DNA from: Siphlonurus alternatus
Lineage: Eukaryota; Arthropoda; Insecta; Ephemeroptera; Siphlonuridae
DNA: 64,000 bases
Direction: 5' to 3'
Assembly: GCA_949825025.1 (NCBI GenBank)
Contig: OX463783.1
Coordinates: 15,721,628-15,785,627, forward strand
The position numbers and the translations under genes were made by a program. Of the stretch, positions 48,241 to 61,300 are shown one piece after another. The first letter of the stretch is position 1; every line of letters begins with the position of its first letter. The notes beneath the pieces are model-generated. The model saw only the letters and a program-made list of their open reading frames with translations, made no database searches and was not told where the DNA came from.

Positions 48241-49904
48241 TACGTGATCTTTTTATCACATTAAGATAATGTTACTTCTGTCTCCTTATCTCAACTAAAT
48301 TGCTTCACTATTGCATGCTGTCGGAATAAAGAATCATATTAGGTCCGTGTGAAGTAAGATGACTCGCATGCAGTGTGCATACCGTATCAACTACACTCAA
48401 ATTAGTATTATATTCCAACCGGAAGTAGCCGGAAGTTTATGGATGTCCTGAGTTAATATCTCATCATTTTAATGTATTTGGTCTTAAATAGATCTAGCTA
48501 GACTAAACTTTCCAGCTAAATTTCAAAATGAGAATAAACCAGAAATTCTATTTATCCAGAATATAATATAAATATAACATTATTTTGAATTTACGAGAAG
48601 CAGATACTTGATATTGTAATTTTATCCTCTAGTTGGGAGACAAGTGCATTGCTGTTATATTCCACGAGTGTGCTGGTGCAGTCATCATGTAACCCAGATA
48701 TTATTATTGCGTTAATGATGTTAAAATATACATTATTATATTATTATGTAATTATATTTTATGTAATAATTGACGTGATCCATGCTGTACAGCCTATGAT
48801 CGAAATAAGAATTTGAATTTATTATGCATATATGAATAATTATGATTAATATGCTATATGAGACCACAACAGATGAAATATCAGAAAAATTGTAATATAA
48901 TATTAATTTTAAATTTGGGTGCGATTCACGAAGCATTTACCTTAACCACGTTTAACTATAACTGTTTTACGTGTTTTAAACCACCTTAGTTAAACGTGTT
49001 TAAGCTTAACGCGGTTATATATAGAAACCTGGCTAACTGCTTCGTGAATCGCATCAATCATAATTTTTAAAAAATTGTTATAAAAAGTTTATTTTATTAT
49101 TTAATAAACTAACTTAATTAATGCAAATTTCTCGAGCTCCCATTTTTGCACATTATACTTTCACTTGGAGTTAATTAGAAGTTTAGGTATTTTCCGGAAG
49201 TTTCACGTATATTACGTACTGTACGTACATACATTACGCCATGTATTGATTTGTCATAGCCTCATCATGCATGCTGTAGAGATGTTATACTTGATTTGTC
49301 CATAGTATATATATTTTTTTAATTAGAGACACTTAAATAGATTTAGCAAATAAAAATGAAAGCACTTTTTATATAACGCAGATTTCACGTAGGCTCAGAG
49401 AGCATTCAAATATGATGAAAGTTACAAACCCACATGTAAACAATTCAATTCAAAGACACTAGAAATGTTTTATATTGAAATGTCATTACATTATATCATA
49501 ATATTACTATTGTTGTCCTAGTAATTTGTCATAACTTACATGAATTTCATTACATAAAAAATCAAGGCAATGTTTTATGTGGTTTTAATTGTATGAAAAT
49601 AGAGAAAAAAATGAATGGGAAACATCAAACCATAACAATTTACATTAATTTTATATTGATAGTCAATTTATTAAAAAAATTATAATGCAACAATTAGACA
49701 AAGGAAAGATTTATAAAATAAAATTTTACAATTTTAAATTAAAATTTCTAAATATAAAAATTCTAAGGTAAATAAAGTAATGCAAGCATGTTTAATTATT
49801 TTCAATACTGAAAGTATTTATTGATAATATATATAAAAAATAAAAGTGTGTGTGTGTATACGGTAAAGTTAATCTTAAAAAAATTCATCAGGTTTATTAT
49901 TTTT
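48241..49904. other. Spacer between the LITAF-domain gene and fucosidase B
   Basis: AT-rich; contains the third GCGATTCACGAAG hairpin (48917-49055), otherwise nothing recognised. A minus-strand AATAAA (49893-49898) lies only seven bases beyond the fucosidase B stop. Confidence 0.4.
48917..49055. mobile_element. Hairpin element, GCGATTCACGAAG family, copy 3
   Basis: Left 'GGGTGCGATTCACGAAGC', right 'GCTTCGTGAATCGCATC'. About 140 bp and slightly shorter in the arms than the other two copies. Confidence 0.75.
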
Positions 49905-52900
49905 TCAGTTGGTAACATTGGTGAATCTGAGCACCCAGGGTAGTGGAACCTTAACCTGGGAGATGTCCGGCAGCCTGATGTTGATGCCCAGGGCCTTGCT
50001 GGAGTAAACCTGAAAAGTAGTGGGAATTGCTGTAGCTAATCCAGGTACAGTGGTGTCAAGCATTGGGATTTGTAATACACGAATTAAGGTTCACTGCATG
50101 GCAGTCATAGGGCAGTATAAATGCAACTGATTGAAAAAAAAGTTTTATTAGTTCTTCCTTTTCTGCATAAATCTTACACTTAAATAGAAGTTGTAAAATT
50201 TACAAAAAAAAGTAAGACTTAATTCAAAGTTAAATTATCTCTAAGTGAGGCAAAGAAAAAATATTCGAGGGTGAAATTCAAATTTATAATTTTTTAAATC
50301 GTGCCATTGGGCCAAGCATTTTTTATTATAATTATTATACAGTATTTTTGACATTTGTGTGATCTATATGTTAAAGTGGGGATATGTAAATCAAACTTGA
50401 ACACATCCATGCACCTGTTTCTAAAAACAACAACAAAATAAATTACCTTGATCCTAAACTTGCTGTAAAAAGTAAAAGTAAAAGTGCAAATTATTATTGT
50501 TAATATCATTACATGAATTTATGTATAACGAAAGAAGTATTATTTTCTATTAATATTTGTAACAAGTTATTCAAAATAATTTAGTGATACATCAGCTTGT
50601 TTGTGCCAATCGCTATATTCCACTCATTTTTTTTATGCCTATAAACTCTATATATAACCCTGAATTTACGAAATGAATTCCCTATGGCCTATATATAGAT
50701 TACAGAAATTTCTGCACTAATATAAAGACAGTTTAAAGTAACCACTACCTTGAGAGGTCCGTCGTAGCCGAGGATCTCCACCTTGTTGTTGTCTCCGACC
50801 TCAGGTCGGTTGAGCACCAGAATGCTTCCCTCAGGCCAGTCCAGCACCGAGGCGTACACCAGACCATCACGTTTAGTGTACCTGAGGGGAAAACGTCATG
50901 TGATAGAATTTAGGAGAATTTAATGACTGCAAATTAACAATTTAAATGCAGGGTTGTTGGTTGTTTACTGTCTTACAGTAGTTAGTTTACCCCTTAAGAC
51001 AGTATTATAGTTTATAGTAGCAATTAAAAAGTGTATAGTATACATTTATTATGTCAATAAATAATATAATTTTACTGGGCAAAAATTACATTACGGCACG
51101 AGATAAGTAACCATGGGGGGGGGGGGGGTTAAGGCAAAATTATTATTTTATAATGGCTTACTTTTTAAAATGTTATATTATAATACTAAATTATTAATAT
51201 AACAAATAATATATTGAATAATTCTTACATTATATGCTGGAAAAACGAGCTATAAAACAGACGTGATATAACTGATATATAAATAAAAAATCTAATAATT
51301 TAGAAGTCATTAATAAATTTGGCACCGATTTTCTCGTGATGGTTCGTCTGGTGCTCACCACACTCCGGTCTGCACGGTCTCGTTCTGGAAGGTCCAGGGT
51401 TTGCTCTTGTAGATGGCCTCTCCGTTGACCTTGAGCCACGCCCCCAACTGTCGCAGTCGCTCCTCGTAGATGGGCGTGATGGTGCCCTCCTTGGTGGGGC
51501 CCACGTTGATCAGAATGTTGCCTGAAATAAATTTGGTCAGCTGATCAATAACGAATGTATTAAGAATGTTGCATGAGAACATGCACGTGATCATTATTAC
51601 CGGCTACGTGGAGCTATAATCAGTTCACAAAATATTTCAATTATAAAATAATGAAACACTTGCAATTTTTATTTCTTAAAAGATACTTTCATTTACTGCG
51701 TGCTGAAAAAATTTAATGTCAGATCTTCGAAAAATACAATCTGTTCTTTGATAAATAAAATAACATAAATACAACACAAAGCTCATAAAAAAAATTCATC
51801 CCAAAAAAATCTAGACTCCACCGGGTATTGAACTCAGGTTTTCCAATTCCACTCACCTCCACAGCTGACGGTGGCTACAAGCTCCTTGATGAGCTCAGGA
51901 AAGGTGAGGAAATCTGAGAACCTCGCGTTTCGTCTGAAGCCCCACGAGTCTTTGTCGATCGTTAGACAGTTCTCCCATTTGTGAGGTTGAAGGACACCTG
52001 CAGTGGAGAACACAATAGAGAGATCATGCAGTGCATGAAAATCATACTATTATATCAGCCAAATAAGCAAATATGAAGCATACATTATAATTATGGAAAT
52101 CATAATACTTGAAAGATAAGTGTGCTCTTTCTCAAATAAAACGAACCTAAAATTTAAGAAAATAAAGCTGAACGGACACATACCTGGATTATATCGATCA
52201 GAACATGTATAAAAATCTCCATGCTTGCAGAGTGTGTTTCTTCCCCAACGATCGTTGCTCACTATGGTGTCCTTGACAGGACTGGAGTTGTAGAGCCAGG
52301 CGAGGAAGGACGTGGAGTTCCAGTACCAGTCCTCGGCCTCCCACTCACCGTCAGACCAGAGCACCTCCGGCTTGTAGCGTTCGATCTGGGCAGTAAACGT
52401 GAAATTTTTGGAACAATTTTGCTAACGAAAATTCAGTACATGTACATGTATGACGTCACAGGCATGTTTAAAAAATGTTTAAGGTAGTTCAATAATTCCA
52501 CGGATTCCGGGGAGGGGAAAAAATCCCATATTTTCAAATTTCCAAAACTGTTTATTATGTGATAATAATAATCATTATTATTAATATCAATAATCATTAT
52601 TGAAACAAAACAAATTATATAAAGTCTATCCAAGATAATGATTGTCTGACGTCACGTGATATGGTTTGTATTGGAGGACAAATTAAGCTATATAGGAGAA
52701 GAACGTTCGTTAGATCTCAGTATTCATTAGAAAAGCAAATACTTTCCTTGTTTATAATAAAACTGCGATGGAATTATGACCTTTACCGGTAAGATAAGAA
52801 GTGGTCTAGTTATTGTTTTTATTTTATTAATAAAAGAAAGCAAATATTTTTAATTTCATCAAGAGATTGATGACCTCAATTTTCTCATCAATATATGGGG

Positions 52901-55900
52901 ATTTACAGCAACAAACATGTTTTTGCCACAAGTCATTAACTCTTGTAATCATGCCATGTAGATAAAATAGTTAAAAATATATATTATGTCACATAAAGTC
53001 AAAGAAAGGTGTGGCAGATTTTTCCATTACGGTCAGATAACCAAGTATGATGTAATGACAGGACGAATTTCAGTGAAAAGTGATTACTGACATCGGTATT
53101 AAACTTATAAAGTTTTATTATTTGTATGGAAAGATTGTATTTAAAAGATTGAACATTTTACATTAATAATTTTTATTTTCGAAGCTCAAATCTATAAATG
53201 GTATCGTAATCGTATGATCATCTTGTTATTTCAAAAGAGTAAATAAATTTAAATAATAAAAAATGAAGAAATTTTAAAGTAGTTTTTATGATTTTTGTTA
53301 TTATTTTAAGTTTTCACCACGTATAATCTTTCTTATATAATCACAGAGATTAGTTGATTAAAATGCAAAAATAATAATAATATACATTTGCATGTTGTTT
53401 ATCTTAGATTTAATTGTTAAACATATTGTAAAATGTTGAACAGGTGCACAATTTTTCTCTGCTTTTAATTGTGCCCTTGAGTTTTAATATTAAAAAAAAT
53501 GCAAATGATTAATATTTATAAGGATCAAAATTATGTCAAATATTATACTTAAAAAAACATTAATCATAATAGTGTATAATTGATTATTTATTTATACTTA
53601 CCAATTCCTTCATTTCCGGTATAATTTTTCCATGTACAAAATAATTAGTAGTACAATTATTTGCAACATCTTGAAGCCATAATGGATTATACCATTCATA
53701 TAAAGAATGATATAAACCAAATTTAAGGCTCGTTTTGTTTCTGATGGCTCCAGCAAGCTCTTCTGTAAATTTATACAACAAAATTTAGTCACAGCAAATT
53801 AAACATAAGATAAAGTACAGTCAAATTAAATTAAAGTTCCTGACAAAAATTTTGATCATTTTTATGTTTACTAATTTAATGAAGTATACAGTTACACTTA
53901 AATAGAATTAAATTTTGTGTCAAGAACAAAAAACTGGTCTTGCATAACACTGAGGAAACGTGGAAACTTAAATCAGGATGGCCGATGAAAACATCAATGC
54001 TGTCGTTACGGGACGAAGGGACCCAGTTACTTTAAAGGAATTTTTACTGATTCTGCAACTAATTTATTTATGGCATTTATCCCCCAAGCCCACCTCCTAG
54101 GCTACATATTTTGACTCTGTGTTCTGCAAGTTTTCAAAGGCAGACTAAAAATGAAAGGCAAGTGAGTTTTGAACTCATGACATCCCGACCCACTGCCAGG
54201 ACTTAGGCTATGGTACTTGGTCAAACTTCCGGTATGATCTTTATATTAATCTGAGTGTACCACAAGCGGCTCATTAAGACAGGAAGTAGATGAACGTACC
54301 GATTAGATCTTTATGAGGTCCTACGTCTTTCGCATTCCAACTAAAGGAGTATTTTGACGGCCAAAGTGTAAATCCTTCATGATGCTTGCTGGTCAACACA
54401 ACGTACCTGCAATTATATAAGTAATTAATAATTAAAGATAAAACAATTAACCTTTTATGAACCATATAAGGTCAAACACGCACACGTCATAATATTTTAA
54501 TTAGATTTTTTGTAATGTTATTTTTAGATGTGCCAATAACTATATAGAAATGCAATTAATTTTTTCCACAATGTTCTAAATAAGATGTTAATGTTTTCAA
54601 ACTTCTGAGATATAATTTTTATTTTCTCATCGTGTAGAAGATATGGCTATTGTTCTTACAATGTAATCTTGCAATAATATAAATACAAATTAGTGCATAA
54701 TTTTAGAATTTTGAAGTAAGCGTACATAATGACTACATATTATATTTTTATTTAAAGTAAATAAATTAAATTCAAATTTTTTTTTTTTGGCACACATCAG
54801 TAACTCACTGTGCTCCGGAGTCTGCAAATATTTCCGCCCACTCGTTTGGATCGAAGAACTCGGCCGTGAAGTCTCGTCCGAAGTCTTGGTACGTGAAGCC
54901 CGGAGGGTAGTTATCATCCATGAACTTCTGGTACTTGGCGCTGTTCGGGGAGTCTGTGGAATAAATGTGTTACTGTCATACCATGTTGGAGCATTTGTTT
55001 TGATAGTGAAATTGAATATAAATTGTGTGATAAATTAAAAACGCACAGAAATTCATGCAAGGATAAAATATGAATGCAAGATCATTTTTATTGAAATTTA
55101 CATATTAAACAATGAGATGAATGTATACCTAATAAAAAAGTATAACAGAAAAATTTAAAAATATTGTTATTTTAACCAATGAATTCACATTTTATTTATT
55201 TGTCTTAATGTATTTTAGTATTAACTAAATAAATCTGCATAATTTTTTCCATGTTTAAATCAAAGAAGGTCTAGATTCTATTGCTCCGATGTGTGTACCT
55301 TTCCAGCTGTGCCAAAACCACTCCGATCCGAAAGCCGGCACCGAGAACACCCCCCAGTGGATGAAGATCCCCACCTTGGCTTCATCGTACCACGTGGGCA
55401 GCGGCCGCGAGTCCAGACTCTCCCAGGTGGGCAGATACTGACCCTCTGACATACGAGAGTGAGACAGGTGATGGTTTATTTAGTACTGATGTATCATCTG
55501 GATGTGTTGGTACTTATCGTTGTTACTTCAGGAAAATAATAAAGTCATTGCAGTTCTTCAGACTGTATTTTATATACCGTATAATTAAGGTAAGTCGGTG
55601 CAAACAATTTTAATAGTTTTATGATATGCATTTACTCGCATGAAAATAAATTCCTCATAAGACAAATTGAAAAACTTCTGGATCTATCTTAATAAAGAGA
55701 ATTAACAGTAAATTTATATTAACAAGTAGAACTATACATTTTTATTTTTCAATGCAATATGCTATAATTTTAATAAAAACATAAAACGCCCCCCTTTTAT
55801 TTATGAAACTGTCATGACATTCATATATTATAGTTACATAAGTTAAGTTTTCTGTTGCTATAGCCTCTACTGATAAACTGTAAAGTGTTAACAATGAAAT

Positions 55901-56978
55901 TATTTGCTGACAACTTTTATATCAGCTGACCATGCAGGCTCTCGTCACGTATGAAGTGGCTCAATTAAATATTTCTTTCGTAACATCACGCGTGCATGTA
56001 ATATTACACATTTTTTTAAACCATTATAAATATCCTACAAAATAGTATACAGTATTGGTATTCACTTTAAAACTAAAACACCTGTTGATAATATTGTCAC
56101 TGTTACATGAAAATGTTAGTGACATTAGACATTAAAGATTTTGGAGCGGTGTTAGCGAGTATCCTGGTAAGTAGGCAGCGCCGCCATACCGCGAAGTAAT
56201 ACGGGTTGCATTTGCATCTTGACAGGGGCTAACCTGGCGCCTCTTTCCAAATATAGGCTCTTTAATATGCATTACTTGGGAACATCTCATTAATATTAAT
56301 GCATATGGAGCATCGTCATGCCATGTAAACATATTATAATATATTATGAAACCACAATTCCATATACTGTACTTTTAGCTACTTTATATATAATTTCCAA
56401 TTTAATTACCATCTATTTTTTAAAAAATATATTACGTAATTATTAATAAATAATAATTTATTTAGTTTAGAAGTTAAAATTCCCTAATATTCACATATAT
56501 GCGATGTTTAAATTAAGTTCTTAGCGATAAATATGAAACAATGTTAATAGTATACATTTATATTATATTCTTTATACATATACTCATATCTAAAATATTT
56601 ATAATGACATATAAATATATAATGCACTGCAAATATTTAAAAGTAACAAAAATAATATTGATAAATTTTGATACTTTATATATTATATATAACGATTTTT
56701 TTTTAATTTTTGAATATACTGTTTGAAGTAACCAATTCAAATGTGAAACTTAATTTAAATTTGTGTGAAGTACGAAGTATATATATACACACGATTTTCA
56801 CAAAAATCCTAACTTACATCTATATGCTAAGTTCCACTTCTAACCACCCTATAATTATAATATAAATAACATCCCTCACTAAGGGTATGTATCTTCACCC
56901 CCACCACTCACCGGTTACGGCGGTCCAGCAGCAGAGCACCGCGAGCACCAAGGACAAGACACGTTCGCCGTTCGCCAT
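49905..56978 (-). CDS. FUCA: Alpha-L-fucosidase B (GH29), 456 aa
   Basis: Same family and predicted role as fucosidase A. Ten exons in frame: 56912-56978, 55299-55445, 54809-54953, 54300-54406, 53602-53762, 52184-52385, 51857-51997, 51359-51521, 50749-50881, 49905-50009. Signal peptide '[18 protein letters not shown]' in exon 1; '[20 protein letters not shown]'; '[18 protein letters not shown]'; nucleophile '[14 protein letters not shown]' (Asp221) in the standard animal form; C-terminus '[14 protein letters not shown]'. It is nearly identical in sequence and exon structure to fucosidase C and lies head-to-head with it. No disrupting change is seen, so it should be active. Exon 8 matches exon 7 of fucosidase A exactly. 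Confidence 0.95.
54140..54234 (-). mobile_element. tRNA-derived SINE-like sequence, fucosidase B intron 4
   Basis: Minus strand reads '...GTACCATAGCC' then 'AGTGGGTCGGGATGTCATGA', 'GTTCAAAACTCACTT': a tRNA-like body with a B-box-like GAGTTCAAAAC. The corresponding sequence is present in fucosidase C intron 4, so it predates the duplication. Confidence 0.45.
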
Positions 56979-58364
56979 TCTGCTTTCTGACTGCAGCGGG
57001 ACAGACGAGGAGTCACGTGCCGGGTCAAAGTGATTACAGCGACAAACAACGTCGTTATCTCGTCACCAGCCACAATATGAACTGTGTCTATACAGTGGGC
57101 CATAATGTTATTACTCCAGCAGTATATTATCATTATAATGAGGTTTTTGTCGTGTATGTTCGGCAGTACTCGGCTCATGTTCCATTAATGCGGAGTGTCG
57201 TCAGTACTCAGTCACAAAGTGTCTATATTGACTATACCAATGAATAAACTTATTACACAAACGAATTAAGGAAGCTAAATTTTTAAACGGAGCTTATATC
57301 TATGACATATTTGTAGTTTTGTTAATTTCATATTTCACAGCTATAAGCAAGGATTTTGGCCTTCTAATTGGTATTGTAGTTGTAATTTTCAACACTTATT
57401 TCAATAAATTTCTTTAAAAATTTGAAAAAAAAAAAGAAAAATCAAGAAATTTCCAACTTAATCATTTAAGTACCTTGTCATTAAAATTCCGTAATTTTTG
57501 AAATGTAGCTTCATGTTTTTACTTGTCAATAAAAAACTATAATACATGTGTAACATTTATATAGGCTTTTTAGTTTTTATATTATATTATTAGAAGTAAA
57601 TGCCATTTTAATAAATTTAATTTAATAAACATAATTTATTGATATTTGATTGTTTACATTAGAAAATCATTAGATACAGTATACAGGTCATTTATTAAGT
57701 TTAATATAGAAGTCAAGTTACTCTTGTGACTCATGTCATGTTTTTTTTTATAATCAGTTGTCCCGTACAGTACATCTGCTTGCTCTACTTGCTAATTGTA
57801 ATGAATCCTATTAAGCTTAATTTTTAATTTAAATTAAATACTATCATCTTTACAATATACATTATAATTTATAATATATATAGTCACGTAAATAAAAAAA
57901 AGTATAGATTTTAGGCTGCATCAATGTAAAAAAATAAAACTATATCAATACAATATAGGTGGCATAACAGTTCCTAAGTTGGAAGCATATATATATTATG
58001 ACCCTATATGAATTTTTCTATTGCAGAAATGAATAGAAGTCACCAAATTATGTTACTTTGATTTTTTTTTAGTGAGTCCGTAGAAACTATTTTATTAAAA
58101 AAACCTATGACAGGATATCCGTAGTCATATAAAATGTTTTATATATATTTCAATTGCTTTCTAAATTTAGCAATACGAAACTCGAGATCCTCTATCTAAA
58201 TATGAAATATATTCATGAATGTTGTCTATTATGCTAACAAAATTAAAGTAATCACGTTATGGCCCGCTATAAACGCAGACATTAATGAAGCTGGCGACGT
58301 TGTTTGTCGCTATAATCAATCTGAACTCGTGACCTGGGCGTCTGTCCGGCAGTCAGAAAGCAGA
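56979..58364. promoter_or_regulatory. Shared divergent upstream region of fucosidases B and C
   Basis: 1.4 kb between the two start codons. The first 130 bases upstream of each ATG are alignable as inverted copies ('GACGTTGTTTGTCGCT', 'TTATGGCCC', 'CAGTCAGAAAGCAGAATGG'), so the promoter-proximal DNA was duplicated too. The middle is AT-rich and contains a decayed hairpin MITE at about 57997-58230. Whether it is one bidirectional promoter or two promoters cannot be seen. Confidence 0.5.
57997..58230. mobile_element. Hairpin MITE family H, copy 8 (decayed)
   Basis: Recognisable by 'TATTGCAGAAATGAATAGA', 'CACCAAATTATG' and a right end 'ATGAATGTTGTCTATT'; the second arm is largely lost. Confidence 0.5.
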
Positions 58365-61300
58365 ATGGCGAACGGCGAACGTGTCGTGTCCTTGGTGCTC
58401 GCGGTACTCTGCTGCTGGGCTGCTATAATCGGTGAGTGTGGTGGCTATGTAATTATAGAAAGGTTGGAATTAGACGTAGGTGTGAAAGAAAATTTGAATT
58501 TTGTATGTAATTGGCATGAGAGAGTTATAATATGATCAAAAAAATCATAAATGATAAATCATATATATTGAATATCCTTTGCTCGTCAAATACAATTACT
58601 AATTAAAGATAAAAGTTATTAAAATGGTGAGCAGACTTATTAATATATTAGTAAATAACTTTTTCATGCAAAGGATATTCACAATGAATTTTATTTCACT
58701 TTTCGGACTTTTACCTTTGTCGGTGTTCGATGTACCGGCAAAGGTAAAAGTCCGAAAAGTGAAATAAAATTCATTATAAATATATAATAAATTGATAATT
58801 CATATTTAAATTAAGTTTTGACAGAGTAATATTGTATTTTGGTTTTAATAAAATATTATAGGACTTTTGGATATTAGTTACTTTTACTTGTAATTTCAAA
58901 TTTTTTATAACATATTATGTTACTGTCGCATCCATCATCTTTACTACTGATATAAAATTATATTTTTTTCACTAAATGAAAAATAAATATTTATATGATA
59001 TACATACTATAGTTGTTATAATTTTTATAACAGTATAATATAAAAATTCCTCGCTTAATAAGAGAAGATAAAAATTATGAAGAGTGAGATGAAAAGGAAT
59101 ACGGTTACATGGCACTGCATGTAACGCAGTTAATGTTCCCAAGTGATGCATGATATACCAACATAACTCATCTAACTTCGTGTAAGAGTACCAATTGTAT
59201 CAAAGGTATTTAGAATGGAAAGATGGAGACCAATATATTATTATATTATACTGTATGCTATTTTGTAGGATATTTAATGGTGTCAAAACAATATTTCAAA
59301 CACAAAAGAAATATTTAACTGTGGCTCTCTTTGCGTGACGAGAGCTTGCATGGTCAGCTGATAAGATTTTTTTGTTTTGTCTTCCTGGAAGCAGGAGCAA
59401 CAACAGGTACAGTACAAACGCGTCCTGAAAATGTACAGTACCGCCCTACCTTTCTCACCCTTGATTTCCGTATGTCAGAGGGTCAGTATCTGCCCACCTG
59501 GGAGAGTTTGGACTCGCGGCCGCTGCCCACGTGGTACGATGAAGCCAAGGTGGGGATCTTCATCCACTGGGGCGTTTTTTCGGTGCCGGCTTTCGGATCG
59601 GAGTGGTTTTGGCACAGCTGGAAAGGTACACACCTATTCTACTTTGGATTAAACTTTAAATATGGACAAATTTATACAGGGAATAATAAAATTTACAAAT
59701 ACAAGTAAATGATTGATCAAAATAACAATATTTTCATAATTTTTTCTATTAGCAAACATTTTTTTAATTTACATGTATTATTCAAACAATTAAAATTCAA
59801 TTTCACTATCAAAACAAATGCTCCAACATGGTATGACAGTAATACATTTATTCCACAGACTCCCCGAACAGCGCCAAGTACCAGAAGTTCATGGATGATA
59901 ACTACCCTCCGGGCTTCACGTACCAAGACTTCGGACGAGACTTCACGGCCGAGTTCTTCGATCCAAACGAGTGGGCGGAAATATTAGCAGACTCCGGAGC
60001 ACAGTGAGTAGAAATGTCAAGTATGTTTCTGAAAATAATTTGAATTCAATTTAATATATCATAATATATGGGTGCAAAAAAAAAAAAAAAAAAAAAATGT
60101 AATATGTCATAAATTTTGAAAATATGCACCATGATATTTAATTATAAACTATTTTTGTTTTACATACTAATTGATGTATGCTGGGCAATCTTCGCCGATC
60201 CTTTATTTTATGCAACACTCCACAATATAATAGCACTGATTTTAATAATGTATAAATTAAGTATATATTTATGCATATGTATATACTTAATTTATATATT
60301 ATTAAAATTAGTGCTAATTGTGGAGTGTTGTATAAAATAAAGGATCGGCGAAGATTGCCCAGCATACATCAAATGGTATGTAAAACAAAAATAGTTTATA
60401 ATGTCTACTTCGCCTGCTAAATTATATTATGATATTTGATTATAGCAAATTTACAATACAAGAACAAACCGTATTTACTACAATACGAGAAAAAAATAAT
60501 TATTTTTATTAAAAAATTAACAGCTCAGAACTTTTTAATAATTGTATTTCTGTTGTAAAAATCTAAAAATAACATTACAAAAAATAAGATTAAAATATTA
60601 TGAAGTGTGCGTGTTTGACCTTATATGATTCATAAAAGGTTAATTGTTTTATCTTTAATTATTAATTACTTATATAATTGCAGGTACGTTGTGTTGACCA
60701 GCAAGCATCATGAAGGATTTACACTTTGGCCGTCAAAATACTCCTTTAGTTGGAATGCGAAAGACGTAGGACCTCATAAAGATCTAATCGGTACGTTCAT
60801 CTACTTCCTGTCTTAATGAGCCGCTTGTGTACACTCAAATTAATATAAAGATCATACCGGAAGTTTGACCAAGCACCGTAGCTGAAGTCCTGGCAGTGGG
60901 TCGGGATGTCATGAGTTCAAAACTCACTTGCATTTCATTTTTAGTCTGCCTTTGAAAACTTAAACACGGAGTCAAAATATGTAGCCTATAATAGGAAGTG
61001 GGCTTGGGGGATAAGTCCCTCCGAATTAGTTGCAGAATCAGTAAAAATTACTTTAAAGCTAGTGAAGCCCTTCGTCCCTTATCATCGCATCCATCCCGTT
61101 TTTTTTCCCTGCTCGGGCCATTCACGAAAAGTAAAAGACAGCAATCAATGAAGTTTTCATCGGCCATTCTGACTTAAGTTTCCACGTTCCCTCAGTGTTA
61201 TACAAGACCAGTTTTGTGTTTATGACACAATATTTAATTCTATTACAGCGTAGCTATCCCTTACAAAATTCATAAATAGAAAATGTTCGAAAGTTTTGTC

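Noticed and set aside
60861..60960. Functional tRNA gene
   Set aside because: Only a B-box-like string and partial arms; no complete cloverleaf or acceptor stem. Kept as SINE-like.
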